Assembly (NCBI GenBank): GCA_964017045.1
Contig: OZ024798.1
Coordinates: 13,771,630-13,835,629, forward strand
Direction of reading: 5' to 3'
Source: Omphiscola glabra
Taxonomy: Eukaryota; Mollusca; Gastropoda; Lymnaeidae
DNA: 64,000 nucleotides
Shown here: positions 34,331 through 44,455 of the stretch, piece by piece
Layout of the letters: each line of letters opens with the position of its first letter
Numbering within the stretch: position 1 is the first letter of the stretch
Notes under the pieces: generated by a model
Databases searched by the model: none
What the model was told of the DNA's origin: nothing
Seen by the model: only the letters and a program-made list of their open reading frames with translations
Made by a program: the position numbers and the translations under genes

Positions 34331-36294
34331 GTCCCAGAAAATCTGAAATGCAGCCCCCCCCCGGGGGGGGGGGAAATTACTGACAGAAACACTACACGCA
34401 TGAGTCGTAACACACCACGGATGGTTGGACGCGTCAGCCTCGGAGTGAATGCGACACAGCCTCGCCCCCCCCCCCCCATGCGATCATATCCGGGTGCTAT
34501 ATTCGGCAGCAGAAATCGCGCATAACATAAAAAGCAATCATAAACTCACCATGTCTTTCTTTAGCTTTATTTCCCAACCAAGATATACATTTGTTACAGC
34601 ACATAATACGAGGAACAATATAGAGAAACAGGTAAGTTATTTATTTTTAAATAAAAAATGTTTTACAAATCACCGTGTGAAACTTACTAGATGCTTCGGG
34701 CAGATCAAATTTGATAAATACAATTCAGTACCGTATATCTCCATTCAATATATAATAAGGAAAGTTTAAACACTTCATGTTCAAGCCTTTATGATGAATA
34801 TGAAATTTAAAAAAATCGTGTAATTTTGACAAATTAAGTTTGTTGTTCTTCTCATTTCAACAAAACATGCTGTAAGGATTTCGTATCACACAGAGCCCGG
34901 GAATTGTGCCATATATTTGGTATGTTAGTGATGATCCACCAACAGCAATCCTCCTGCTAATAGATAACATGCCAAAAGCACAGCACGGGGAAGTCATAAG
35001 CAGACTCATTTATTATCGTGTGAACTGAGCCTTAATGTCTTGATGAGTTGCTCAGTCCTCGAAAGGCTCTCACAGAAAACAGAGTAAAATTATTGAAATT
35101 GTAGACTTAATTGCGACCAGTACATTTAGTGTCTTCGCAACGTATATACTTTATTTCGTTACCACACGTATTTAGCTGTGTAGTGACGTATGACTGTCGA
35201 AGATTGAACACTTAATTCTAGGTCGATGTCAACACGCCGGAGACTAAGACTGCGCGAAATCCTATTTGCTATGCGCAGGTAGTTAAATGCGCTCTATTTA
35301 TGGCGCCGTGACCTTGCATAAGACCTAGCTAAAGTTGTCAGCGCGTCTGGGCTGGCGATTATCGACTTTCTGCACAGAAACGAAAAGATATAAAAAAAAT
35401 AGTATCCTCATACCTGACAAACACCCAGTATCTCCAAGTTAGAAATTTCGCCAACATGCGTCATGACACGTTAACGAATTCATTCAACGTCTTCAATGTG
35501 TAAAACATTGTCATTTCTTTCATTATTACACATCAAATTTTCAACAGCAATTTATAAATCCTCCATTGCACCAGGCGTAAACCAGTTTTCTAAGCCTTCC
35601 TGTTTGGTAAGCCCCACAAACCACTAGACCCCAAAAAGCTTCGTAAGTGGTGGTTTTTGACATGTGTCGAGAAAGCAGACCGAAGTATATCCTGTATAAT
35701 CATTGTCCTGGAAATCTCTTCGCTTGAGTGTGGACGCGCCGAGCTGTAGACGGGTTGCAGAGGGGCCTCAATAGTTTTTTTTCAACTATGATAACGGGTC
35801 ATCTGCGTGCGACACAGCCTCGCCCCCACCCCCAATGCGGGACTAAATTTCTTCTCCCCTTCCCTTCTGCGGGTGAAATATCTCCCGCATATATTGTATG
35901 CGTATTTATCCTGCAGAAATCACGCATTTTTATCACACATAAAAGCGCTCTTAAAATTCACCATGTCATACGTGCGCTTTATTGTCCTACCAAGATATAC
36001 ATTTGTTACAGCATATAATACGAGGAACAATATAGAGAAACGGGTAAGTTATTTATTTTTAAAAAAAAACTGTTTTACAAATCACCGTGTGAAACTTACT
36101 AGATGCTTCGGGCAGATCAATTTTGATAAATCCAATTTCAATACCGTATATCTCCATTCAATGTATAATAAGGAAAGTTTAAACACTTCATATTCAGACC
36201 TGTATGATGAATAGCAAGTTTTTAAAAAAAAATCGTGTAATTTTGACAAATTAAGTTTCTTCTTCTTCTTATTTCAACAAAATACCTTGTTAGA

Positions 36295-36484
36295 CAGTGG
36301 TTCTCAACCTTCCTAATGCCGCGACCCTTTAATGCAGTTCCTCATGTAGTGACGGCCCCAAACCATAAAGTTATTTTTAGATGCTACTTCATAAATATGT
36401 GTTTTCCGATGGTCTTAGGCGACCCTTGTGTAAGGGTCGTTCGACCCCCAAAAGGGGTCGCGACCCACAGGTTGAGAAACGCTG
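36295..36484. mobile_element. SPIN-like hAT non-autonomous element, 190 bp
   Basis: Terminal repeats are 'cagtggttctcaacct' and, read backwards from the right, 'cagcgtttctcaacct' (14 of 16 match). The internal wording ('cctaatgccgcgaccc', 'cctcatgtagtgacg', 'tgtgttttccgatggtctta', 'gggtcgttcgaccccc', 'ggggtcgcgacccacaggtt') is, from memory, that of the SPIN/URR1 hAT family of mammals and other animals. The homologous place in the neighbouring duplicate (about 34870) lacks the element. The right flank is 'ctgtaagg' and the left flank 'ttgttaga', a decayed 8-bp duplication at best. Confidence 0.85.
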
Positions 36485-36826
36485 CTGTAAGGATTTCGTA
36501 TCCCACAGAGCCTGGGATTCGTTCCACATAGTTGGTATGTTAGTAATAATCTACAAACAGCAATCCTCCTGCTAACAGATAACATGCCAAAAGCACAGCA
36601 CGGGGAAGTCATAAGCAGTCTCAAGTCAAGACCGCATTGAAATAGAAACAACACACTGCCGAGATAATGGATTTGGGGGGGGGGGGGAATACTTTTAAAA
36701 GCGGATAATTTTGGAACCGAAATAATTCTAAAACTTGATTTTTTAATAATTTTAATGCAATAGACAATATGTAACGTTATCACAGTTTAAAAACAAAATG
36801 TTTGGCCATTACTCCGTTTTTTTAGT

Positions 36827-36975
36827 ACCATTTGTCGTGCAATCATTTGTAGTGCAACCATTTGAGGTGCAACCATTTGTGGTGCAACCATTTGAGGTGC
36901 AACCATTTGTAGCGCAACCATTTGTAGTGCAACCATTTGAGGTGCAACCATTTGTAGTGCAACCATTTGTAGTGG
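36827..36975. repeat. 15-bp minisatellite, about 10 copies
   Basis: The unit is 'accatttgtagtgca' with g/a and t/c variants. It lies in the insertion specific to copy B of the 34.4-37.9 kb duplication. Confidence 0.9.
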
Positions 36976-37928
36976 AAGTTACTTATTTTGTATACTTTAA
37001 GCATACGATGAGAAACGCAAATTTTTATTTTCCTGTTTTAGAGTCAAAGCGTCCTTTCAAATTAGCTTCACATTTGCGTCAAAGTTTGAGTAGAAGTCAC
37101 TATTTTTGTGCAATTTTTTTCCCGCCAAAAATACGAATTTGATGAAATATTAATTTGAAAGTTGTGACAAGGCTTCATACAAAAACCGCATCACATGTAT
37201 GAACGAACATTTTAAAGGAATTTGATCGTGTGAACTGAGCCTTAACGTCTCGATGAGTTTCTCAGTGCTCTAAAGGCTTTTAAAAAGAACTGTGTAACAT
37301 ATTTGAAATTGTGACCTTAATTGCAACCAGTACATTTAGTGTCTTCGCAACATATATACTTTATTTCGTTACCACACGTATTTAGCTGTATAGTGACGCA
37401 TAACTGTCGAAGATTGAACACTTAATTCTAGGTCGATGTCAACTGCGCGAAACCCTATTTCATTTGCTATGCGCAGGTAGTTAAATGAATTCTATTTATG
37501 GCGCTATGACCTTGTTTAAGACCCTGCTAAAGTTGTCGGTGCGTCTGGGCTGCCGATTTCTGCACAAACACAAAAAGATATAAACAATATTAAAGTGCTT
37601 ACCCGAAAGACACCCAGTTTCTCCAAGATAGAAATTACGCCAACATGTGACATGACCCGTTTGCGAATTCATTCGACGTAAAACATGGTCATTTCTATCA
37701 TGTATTACTCATCAAATTGTCAACAACGTTTTACAAATACTCCACTGCACCAGCATTAAACCGTGTAGATTAGACTTCCTGTTTGGTACGCCCCAACCGA
37801 CCACAAGACACTAACACGCTTGAGAAGAGGGTGGTCTGCAATGTTTCGAAAAGGCAGGTCAAAGTATGTTCTGTATAATCACTGTCCTAGAAATCTCGTT
37901 GCGTATCAGCTGTATTGTGATTATGTTT

Positions 37929-39145
37929 GGGGTCGTCCATCAATTACGTCAACAATTTTTCCGCAACTTTTTACCCACTCCCCCCCTCCACCTTGTCAAC
38001 AACTGTCAAACTTTCGACACCCTATTTAACTATGTCAAGATTTTATGCCTTAACCACCGAACCCCCCAAAATAAAGAAAGAATTGCTACATAAATAAATT
38101 TATAAATACGTTTTAATATGTGCTGATATATTTTTAATAACATAATATTGTAGGAAAAACATTTTATGACATGTTTAGCTAGTTAATCAACAGGTTAGAA
38201 AGTTTTCACACTTCAATTTTATAATGCAGAATCAATTAAAAGTTTGTTAAAGACTAAATATCATTGTCTGTTAAAGTATAGATATGAATATTGTCAGTAT
38301 AGCTGACAATTATAGTATAGATTCTAGCTTATTATTTTCCCATGGACTAACCAGGTGTTGCTCTATAGTAGCAATGGGCATCAAGGACATCATTTGGGTA
38401 GGGCTGGGGGGCACTTGCCCCCCTCCCCCGTTTTTGCTGGTTTTATTTAAAATGCAATGTACTATGGCGCCTCCAGTAATAAACAACTTAACAAGCCGAC
38501 CAAGTTTTGATTTTGCCCCCCTCTCCATTACACTGAAAAAAACCCAAAATGACGCCCCTGATGGGCATAGTCTATAGTAGCTGATTTACCATTTTCATCT
38601 TGTGGTACTGATATACCAGACAAGTCAACATCATCCTCATCTAATCATTCAGCACTTTAAATAGAAGCATTGTCGGTGTGAGCAATAATTGCCACAAGCT
38701 CTCTATCTCTGAGTTGATATAGTTGTTGTTGAACACCGATGGGTTGGTGTTTTTTTTTAAATTGAACACCGTGTTCAATGATGTGTTAATCATCCTGGGG
38801 AGCGGATACAGAGACAAAAATGACAGGTGGAGAGATGCCAACTTTTGACTTGTCTCGCACTAACAAAGTGTGCTAACAGTCTGACCAGCCACCTGCAGTG
38901 CACAGACCGACACACATTAAATAACTCTTTCATTGTTAAAAGCCTAAACATATACGACTATTTACACTCATCAAATTGTTTAAAATGATGTAAGTACAAG
39001 TCAATTTTTAAGATTAAAATTCTAAAAGAAAAAAACATGAGTATTGATGTCAATTAATCTAAACACCCCCTCCCCCTTGTCAAAAACTGTCAAACATTTC
39101 CACCCCCTACCCACTATTTTGTTGACGTAATTAATGGGCGCCCCC
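37929..39145. mobile_element. Inverted-repeat element, about 1.2 kb
   Basis: The left end 'ggggtcgtccatcaattacg' plus 'tcaacaa' and the reverse complement of the right end 'gggggcgcccattaattacg' plus 'tcaacaa' match at most positions. Inside each end is 'cttgtcaa(c/a)aactgtcaaac', also in inverted order. There is no transposase frame. The flanks share only 'ttt'. Superfamily not assigned. A younger hAT MITE (38382-38560) sits inside it. Confidence 0.75.
38382..38560. mobile_element. hAT-type MITE, 179 bp, with perfect TSD
   Basis: The left end is 'caaggacatcatttgggt'. The right end read backwards is 'caggggcgtcattttggg'. Both flanks are 'atgggcat' (38374-38381 and 38561-38568), an exact 8-bp target duplication. 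There is a G/C-rich interior near the left end. It is nested in the element at 37929-39145. Confidence 0.85.
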
Positions 39146-40786
39146 TTTGCTATTGAATTATCATAATTACAAGTAGGTGGCTAGTCTATAGTAAGGATTA
39201 CAAATGTGATCTCAGAATTAATCCAATTTTTAAAAAATATAATATATTTAAGCCTTTGGTATTTTATTAATGAACATCTTTGGCATGACGTATACAAATA
39301 AACAAAACAACGTACTGCATTCATGTCCGTAATGTAACATTGAAACAAAAAGTAAAATGATTGTTTAAAAATATTTATTATTATAATTTTTAAAAAAAAT
39401 GTAAAACTTGTGAATAACCGACCAAACAAATTACAGGTAACAATATAATCACCTTACGCAATTCAAATCGTTGTTATTAGGAACTTAGTTAAACTAAAAA
39501 GCTACTAACTGCGTCCTTTAAATTTAGTTTTAAAAAATATTTAAGAAGTAAACACCCCCCCCCACTCCCCAAACACCCCCCCCCCCCCAAAAAAAAACAA
39601 AAAAAACCACCAGTCTTTTTCTTTCTTATCATCATACCAAATTAGATTAATTAAAATATAGCTCAGGTGAATATTTTTTTATTTTGAAATGTCTACAAAT
39701 TTAAGTTTTAAAACAACTGACTGACAAAACGTGACGTCTCTTGACTGGCCGCGCAGCGCTCCCGTGGACGGTTTGCAGTGGGGTTTCAATAGTTTCGTTA
39801 CCATAGCAACGGGCTCATTTCAGATGACACACCATTGCCAATACATTCTTTTTTTTACACTGTTTTCTTATTAGGCTTGCCATTGTGTCTGTTTGGTCGT
39901 CTGGATCAAATCTTGTATATCGGTTTCGATCCATTTCTTTAAATTCTAGCTGAGCTGAAACGTAGTGCACTTACCAACCCTCGATGACATTACAAACCTT
40001 CATGATCAGTAGGTCACCAGTAAACTCAACCGACCCTTGTGTGATCACCGCGGGTCAAATCTAGCTCCTAAGTTTTGAACCGATTCCAGTTCTCCCTTTG
40101 AGCTGATACTTTGCACATTTTGACGAAAACGTTCAAAATAAAACATGATAAAATTACTTTCCCTGTTACATTAGTATCATTCCCAACAAAGCGCGGTCCT
40201 CACATATTTCATCTAATTTGGTCCAGTCAGCGGGGGCACGGATATTTTTACAATGACAAAATAGAATCACACATTAAGTTTCTTTTGGTTTCCTGATTCA
40301 TCTTTCCTGAAACCGTCAGTAATCGTACCCGACACCATGCGACGCCTGCCCTGTACAAGCAGCAGAAACAAGGAGAAGGTAGTACCCTATCTTAGGTCAC
40401 CAAGGTTTCCAAATGGTTGCTCTGCTGATGTGCTTTACACAAATTACTGCTACCTGTCAAGCCGTCCCACACCTTAGCTTCTGTGACATCCACCATATCT
40501 CTTTTACAATTTATTTCTGTTCAGCCCTCGCGCGATTTCCCAATAATAATCAATCCGAGAATGTGGTTTGGATTTTACATTTTCTCCCGTAATTTTTGTT
40601 GGATATTGACCTATATTATAGAAGTGTCTCAAACTGTAGAGGGCCATTTAAACTAAATTTGCGGGCCGCATGCGGCCCTTGGGTCGTGGCTTGGTGCAGC
40701 CCTGGTTTATATAAATGTTTTAATTGGCGCTTGTTCTTCCAATTGAAAGTTGGATCAAAGGCTGTTTTCCCCTCCCCTTTATGCGG

Positions 40787-40787
<1 letters not shown>
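39146..40787. other. Non-coding stretch with repeat fragments
   Basis: A C-run pair lies at 39555-39588. About 39745-39835 matches the boundary of the 34.4-37.9 kb tandem unit ('gacggtttgcagtggggttt', 'caatagttt', 'aacgggctcat'). At about 40612-40707, 'gtctcaaactgtagagggcc' through 'gggccgcatgcggccc' to 'ggtgcagccctgg' looks like a short hAT-type MITE, though I cannot prove its ends. No gene. Confidence 0.5.

Positions 40788-40820
<33 letters not shown>
40788..40820. repeat. (TA)n microsatellite
   Basis: About 16 TA dinucleotides. Confidence 0.9.
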
Positions 40821-40823
<3 letters not shown>

Positions 40824-41534
40824 TCTGCTTATCGTTGACTCTGCTGTTAAACAGAAACACAGTTTGACATTTTTAAAGTGTTTAATTTTAATGAAAAGGT
40901 TATTCTGATAAGATTTCTCAGCAACCCTTATGGCAATCCTAACGCCCATACAGACTCCAAAGCCTTTTATAGGCAACCCCTGGTAACGCGCACTTTCAGA
41001 ACCACTGATCTAGAAGATTTTAAAAAAAAATATATCCCGATTGAATGATATTATTAACTTAACATAAAAAAGGCCCAATTTAAATTCTTTTTTTGTTGAC
41101 CATAACATATGTAATCGTTGTAGAGGGAAGACATCTTCATCATAACCTTGACCTCAACGACCAATAGGTTAATGTTATAAAAGGAAAATTCCCCCCCCCC
41201 CCCCAAAACCAAAGCGAGTCATATTGGGAAGTCCCATAACGTTCTAACAACCAATTGTATTTTCTTAGCAGAGTAACACGAGTGGTGGCTGTGAAATTGT
41301 ACACACGCATAATCTCAAACGCGCTCTGCCCAATTTTTGTTTTCAGTGTTTATTATCACATCATATCATCAAATCATAACATATATCATATGTAATAGAT
41401 CATATCATATATATATATATATTATGATATATCATATCATATATTTTATCATATTATTTCATATCATATATCATATCATATCATATATCATATCATATCA
41501 TTTATCATATCGTATCAAATATCATATCATATCA

Positions 41535-41537
<3 letters not shown>

Positions 41538-41565
<28 letters not shown>

Positions 41566-41640
41566 GGTAGTTTTCTATAGCGTGGTACCACGCAATTTAA
41601 AATGAACTTATAAATTAAGAACCAACCATTCCATAACAAT
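41538..41640 (+). repeat. Dispersed short repeat, second copy
   Basis: (TTA)n is followed by 'ttggtagttttctatagcgt' and 'ggtaccacgc', the same layout as at 41-165. Confidence 0.55.
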
Positions 41641-41776
41641 TTACATGAAATATATCATGTCATATATTATATTGTATCATCTCATCATACATCATATCAT
41701 ATATCATATCATATTATATCATATCATATCATATATCATATCATATCCTATCTTATATCTTATTATATCATATCAT

Positions 41777-41953
41777 CAGGGCTGACCCTAACAATTGCGG
41801 GGCCCTATGCGAAACGGATTGCGCGGGGCCCAGTCTGGGTAGGAATAAGGATCATAAGTGAAAATTAAGATTTTGTATTAGAAAATAAATTCGGGTCGGG
41901 GCCTATGAAGGTGCGGGGCCCACTGCTGCCTATGCGGCCTAAGGCTGGCCCTG
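41777..41953. mobile_element. hAT-type MITE, 177 bp, in satellite
   Basis: The left end is 'cagggctgaccctaacaatt'. The right end read backwards is 'cagggccagccttaggccgc'. Flanks are 'catatcat' and 'catatcaa' (7 of 8). The match could also come from the surrounding simple satellite, so the target duplication is weaker evidence here. The interior is 'ggggccc'-rich. Confidence 0.75.
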
Positions 41954-42039
41954 CATATCAAATATCATATCATATCATATTTTATCATATCATATCACAT
42001 ATATTTATATATATATTTAGAAGTAAAAATTTGTTTGTG

Positions 42040-42345
42040 GGTTTTTTGGGGTCATTGTTTGTGGCTAGTTTGGAACGTTTTATAACATTTCGTTTTTGGC
42101 TGGGGGCCCCAAATTCATTTTCCCCTCATATGAGTTATATAAATACATGACCAACAAATACTCCCACATGAATAGATGGCTCTTGATCAAACTAAGTACA
42201 CATACACTTGATTATCCATATTCAAATCTAATTTCAAATACCAAAGGGGACTTAACTAATAATTTGCAATCCTTTGGGGCCGGGGCCTCATTTCATTTTT
42301 CATTATTAAGCTATATAAAGACCAATAGTCTGAGACAACACTATA
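42040..42345 (+). mobile_element. Fragment of the Helitron-like repeat family
   Basis: It contains 'ttttggctgggggccccaaa', 'tatgagttatataaata', and a second round, 'ctttggggccggggcctcat' with 'taagctatataaag'. This is the same phrase order as the units in 59463-63058. Confidence 0.6.
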
Positions 42346-43180
42346 GGCCCTATGTGATTTGATGGATCTAAGCCTAGCTTGGTAGCAGCAGTACTCTTCA
42401 TAGACCGTATTGAAATATCGATGGATCCAAGCAATTTATTGTCGGTCTAGAATTTTCCTGAACGTTCGATTATTTGAATAAGTATACCTATTGCATTTTT
42501 AAACCGATTTTAATTTGACAACTTTTTAATTTAACTCCATTATTTCTTTGATTTATTTTTATAGGAACCCTTAACTCGTGTTTATCTAAAACGGCACACT
42601 TATGGAATGGGCCTCCATTGGGGCCCTGCACCTCTTTAAACTTAAATAAAAAATGGTTATCGTTATTGAATAAATTAGTATAATTTTTCATACTCGAAAT
42701 AATTACGTATAAATGTGATTTTTTACACATTTCGTGGAGGTTTTAAAATTTAAGCTAAAATAATCCAGAAATTTCAATATTGTTCCACCGTGATATATAG
42801 TGGGATCGAAAAAATTGTTGAAATGTTAGTTTATTTTTATTCACTTTTCATACGTTTTATGAAGTTTCTAGACTATTGTAGAAGCTTTGAGGTTGTTTTT
42901 TTTGTGATATCTTCAAATCACATGAATTCCCTTAAAATGTTATATTATATTTAATTAACTTTCACTGTGTTTCCTCGAATGTTATGAAATACGAATTAAA
43001 GAAAAATTTGGAAGTTTCTAGACAGTTCCAACTTAATTGTCCATTAATATGGCCTTAGCTGTATACGAAAATCTGGGAAATGGGATCTGTATGTCGAACA
43101 TAAGAAATGACAAATTGATGTCAGATGTAAACAAATGTTTCTTACACACTGGAACGTTTTCTTTTACGTGGCGTAAATAG
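42346..43180. other. Stretch upstream of family A copy 2
   Basis: The earlier exons expected for family A copy 2 were not found here. AT-rich; no other feature. Confidence 0.4.
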
Positions 43181-44455
43181 GATGACATCAGAAGCCCAGG
43201 ATGTCGCCAAAGAAGATGATGAAAGAACATCAGGAGCTAGACACGAAAATCCTGGAAATGTGATTGAGCAAGGGACACAAACAGGTATATATATACCTTC
43301 CCCGCAAACAAAGTGTATGAATTTATTGTCATAAGCAAAGACAAAATAGAATCAAACTAAATATTGAAAAGATATATAAAAATATCTTTGAAAAACAACG
43401 ATAAAATATACGATGGTAGCCAATATTCCAGTGTAAGTTTGGTAGCACGTAGCCCCATTTCCTTTACATTATTTTTCTTTTTACCTTTAAGTATTTTGTT
43501 TTTGTAAATCTTAGAGGATCATGCTGAATTTGGAGAACTTTGGTTGAGTCAGATCGATTGACTTTGATACGACTTCCTAAGTGAAAAGCGTATTCTTTGA
43601 AAATTAGTTATCGTCTGACCGAACCATTGCAAGGGTCCTGCAACAACTTTGCCTGCAGGGGTCTCGGATATTTTAAGCTGCCCGAAATTCGGATAATTAA
43701 GTGGCCCAAAGTTAATGTGGAAAAAGTTCGAGCTATTAGATTCAAATGCTAGTTGAAAAAGAAAAGAAAGGAAGAGTGGCAGTAGAAGTGCTGGGGGATG
43801 GGGGTTGACAATAGTCACGCGAGGGCTAGGGTGTCTAAAACTTTGTGTGTGTGTGTGTGTGTGTGTAATCTGCTCTCAATCAATTCACACGTTTTCCTTT
43901 ATGTTTAGTGGCTACCGACGTAAATTTAAATTCTCCTGCGGACGGTGGCTGTGTTGGTCGACAAAATACAGTGTGTCACGTTACACAGGAAGACTACAGA
44001 GAAACACATGAACTAGTTACTTCAAGGTCTTCACTGGAGAAGAGATTCTACTTGAAATATGAAACTCAGATAACAGTTCAACTCAGTGAGTATATAAACC
44101 ATATCCCCCATTTTTTATTTGTACGTGTAAAATGTGTTAAAAATAATGAGGAAATACATATTAAATAAATATGTTTTCATCATTAATGTGTATATTAAAT
44201 TTATTTACGAGACTAAATATTGAAGTTAAATATGTATTTTCAGTCTAGAACAGTGCTATAGTTTATCTAATATTAATGTACAGTAGAATGCAATAGTTTA
44301 ACTTATAACATCATTGTACAGTAGATTACGATACTTTATCCAATAGCACACATAAACAGCGGTAAATTAAAGCTGTTTTGAAATTGTCCACAGATCCTTT
44401 GGTAACCATAGAGAAAATGCGCGTCATGACTATGAATGTTTACAATGCTAAGTGA
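43181..44455 (+). CDS. Unknown family A, copy 2 (three C-terminal exons)
   Basis: I do not recognise this family. Exons are 43181-43284 (acceptor gcgtaaatag, donor acag|gtatat), 43909-44085 (acceptor tatgtttag, donor ctca|gtgagt) and 44394-44455 (TGA at 44453-44455). Both internal junctions are phase 1, as in copy 1, and the first exon is entered in phase 2. The joined protein shows an acidic Glu/Asp-rich linker, then CHVTQEDYRETHELVTSRSS, EKRFYLKYETQITVQL, and the end NPLVTIEKMRVMTMNVYNAK. Copy 1 shares R-FYL-Y--T-T---L, NP---IE---VMT--V--A. The alternating hydrophobic pattern suggests beta strands. A polyadenylation signal candidate (aataaa) lies about 165 nt after the stop. The frame is free of stops, so this may be an active gene whose 5' exons I cannot see. 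Confidence 0.6.

Larger units (their letters stand above)
34440..37925. repeat. Tandem duplication, unit about 1.3 kb
   Basis: Copy A is about 34440-35795 and copy B about 35800-37925. They share in order: 'gcgacacagcctcgccccc', 'ccaagatatacatttgttac', 'tagatgcttcgggcagatca', 'ctgtaaggatttcgtatc', 'agcacagcacggggaagtca', 'tgtgaactgagcctta', 'gattgaacacttaattctag' and 'cttcctgtttggta'. Copy B is longer because of two insertions: a SPIN-like element at 36295-36484 and about 580 bp at 36630-37210, which contains a 15-bp minisatellite. A third, partial copy of the unit boundary lies at about 39745-39835. The unit has no recognisable gene and may itself be a transposon-derived repeat. Confidence 0.85.
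41345..42005. repeat. Simple satellite of CATAT/ATCAT words
   Basis: Long irregular array of 'tcatatcata' and 'tatcatatca' words, interrupted by a (TTA)n plus 'ttctatagcgtggtacc' repeat at 41538-41640 and by a hAT MITE at 41777-41953. Confidence 0.9.

Noticed and set aside
36798..37142. Plus-strand frame with VQPFV repeats
   Set aside because: Produced by the 15-bp minisatellite at 36827-36975.
40612..40707. Short MITE-like stretch with gggccgcatgcggccc
   Set aside because: The palindromic centre is striking, but terminal repeats and a target duplication could not be fixed.
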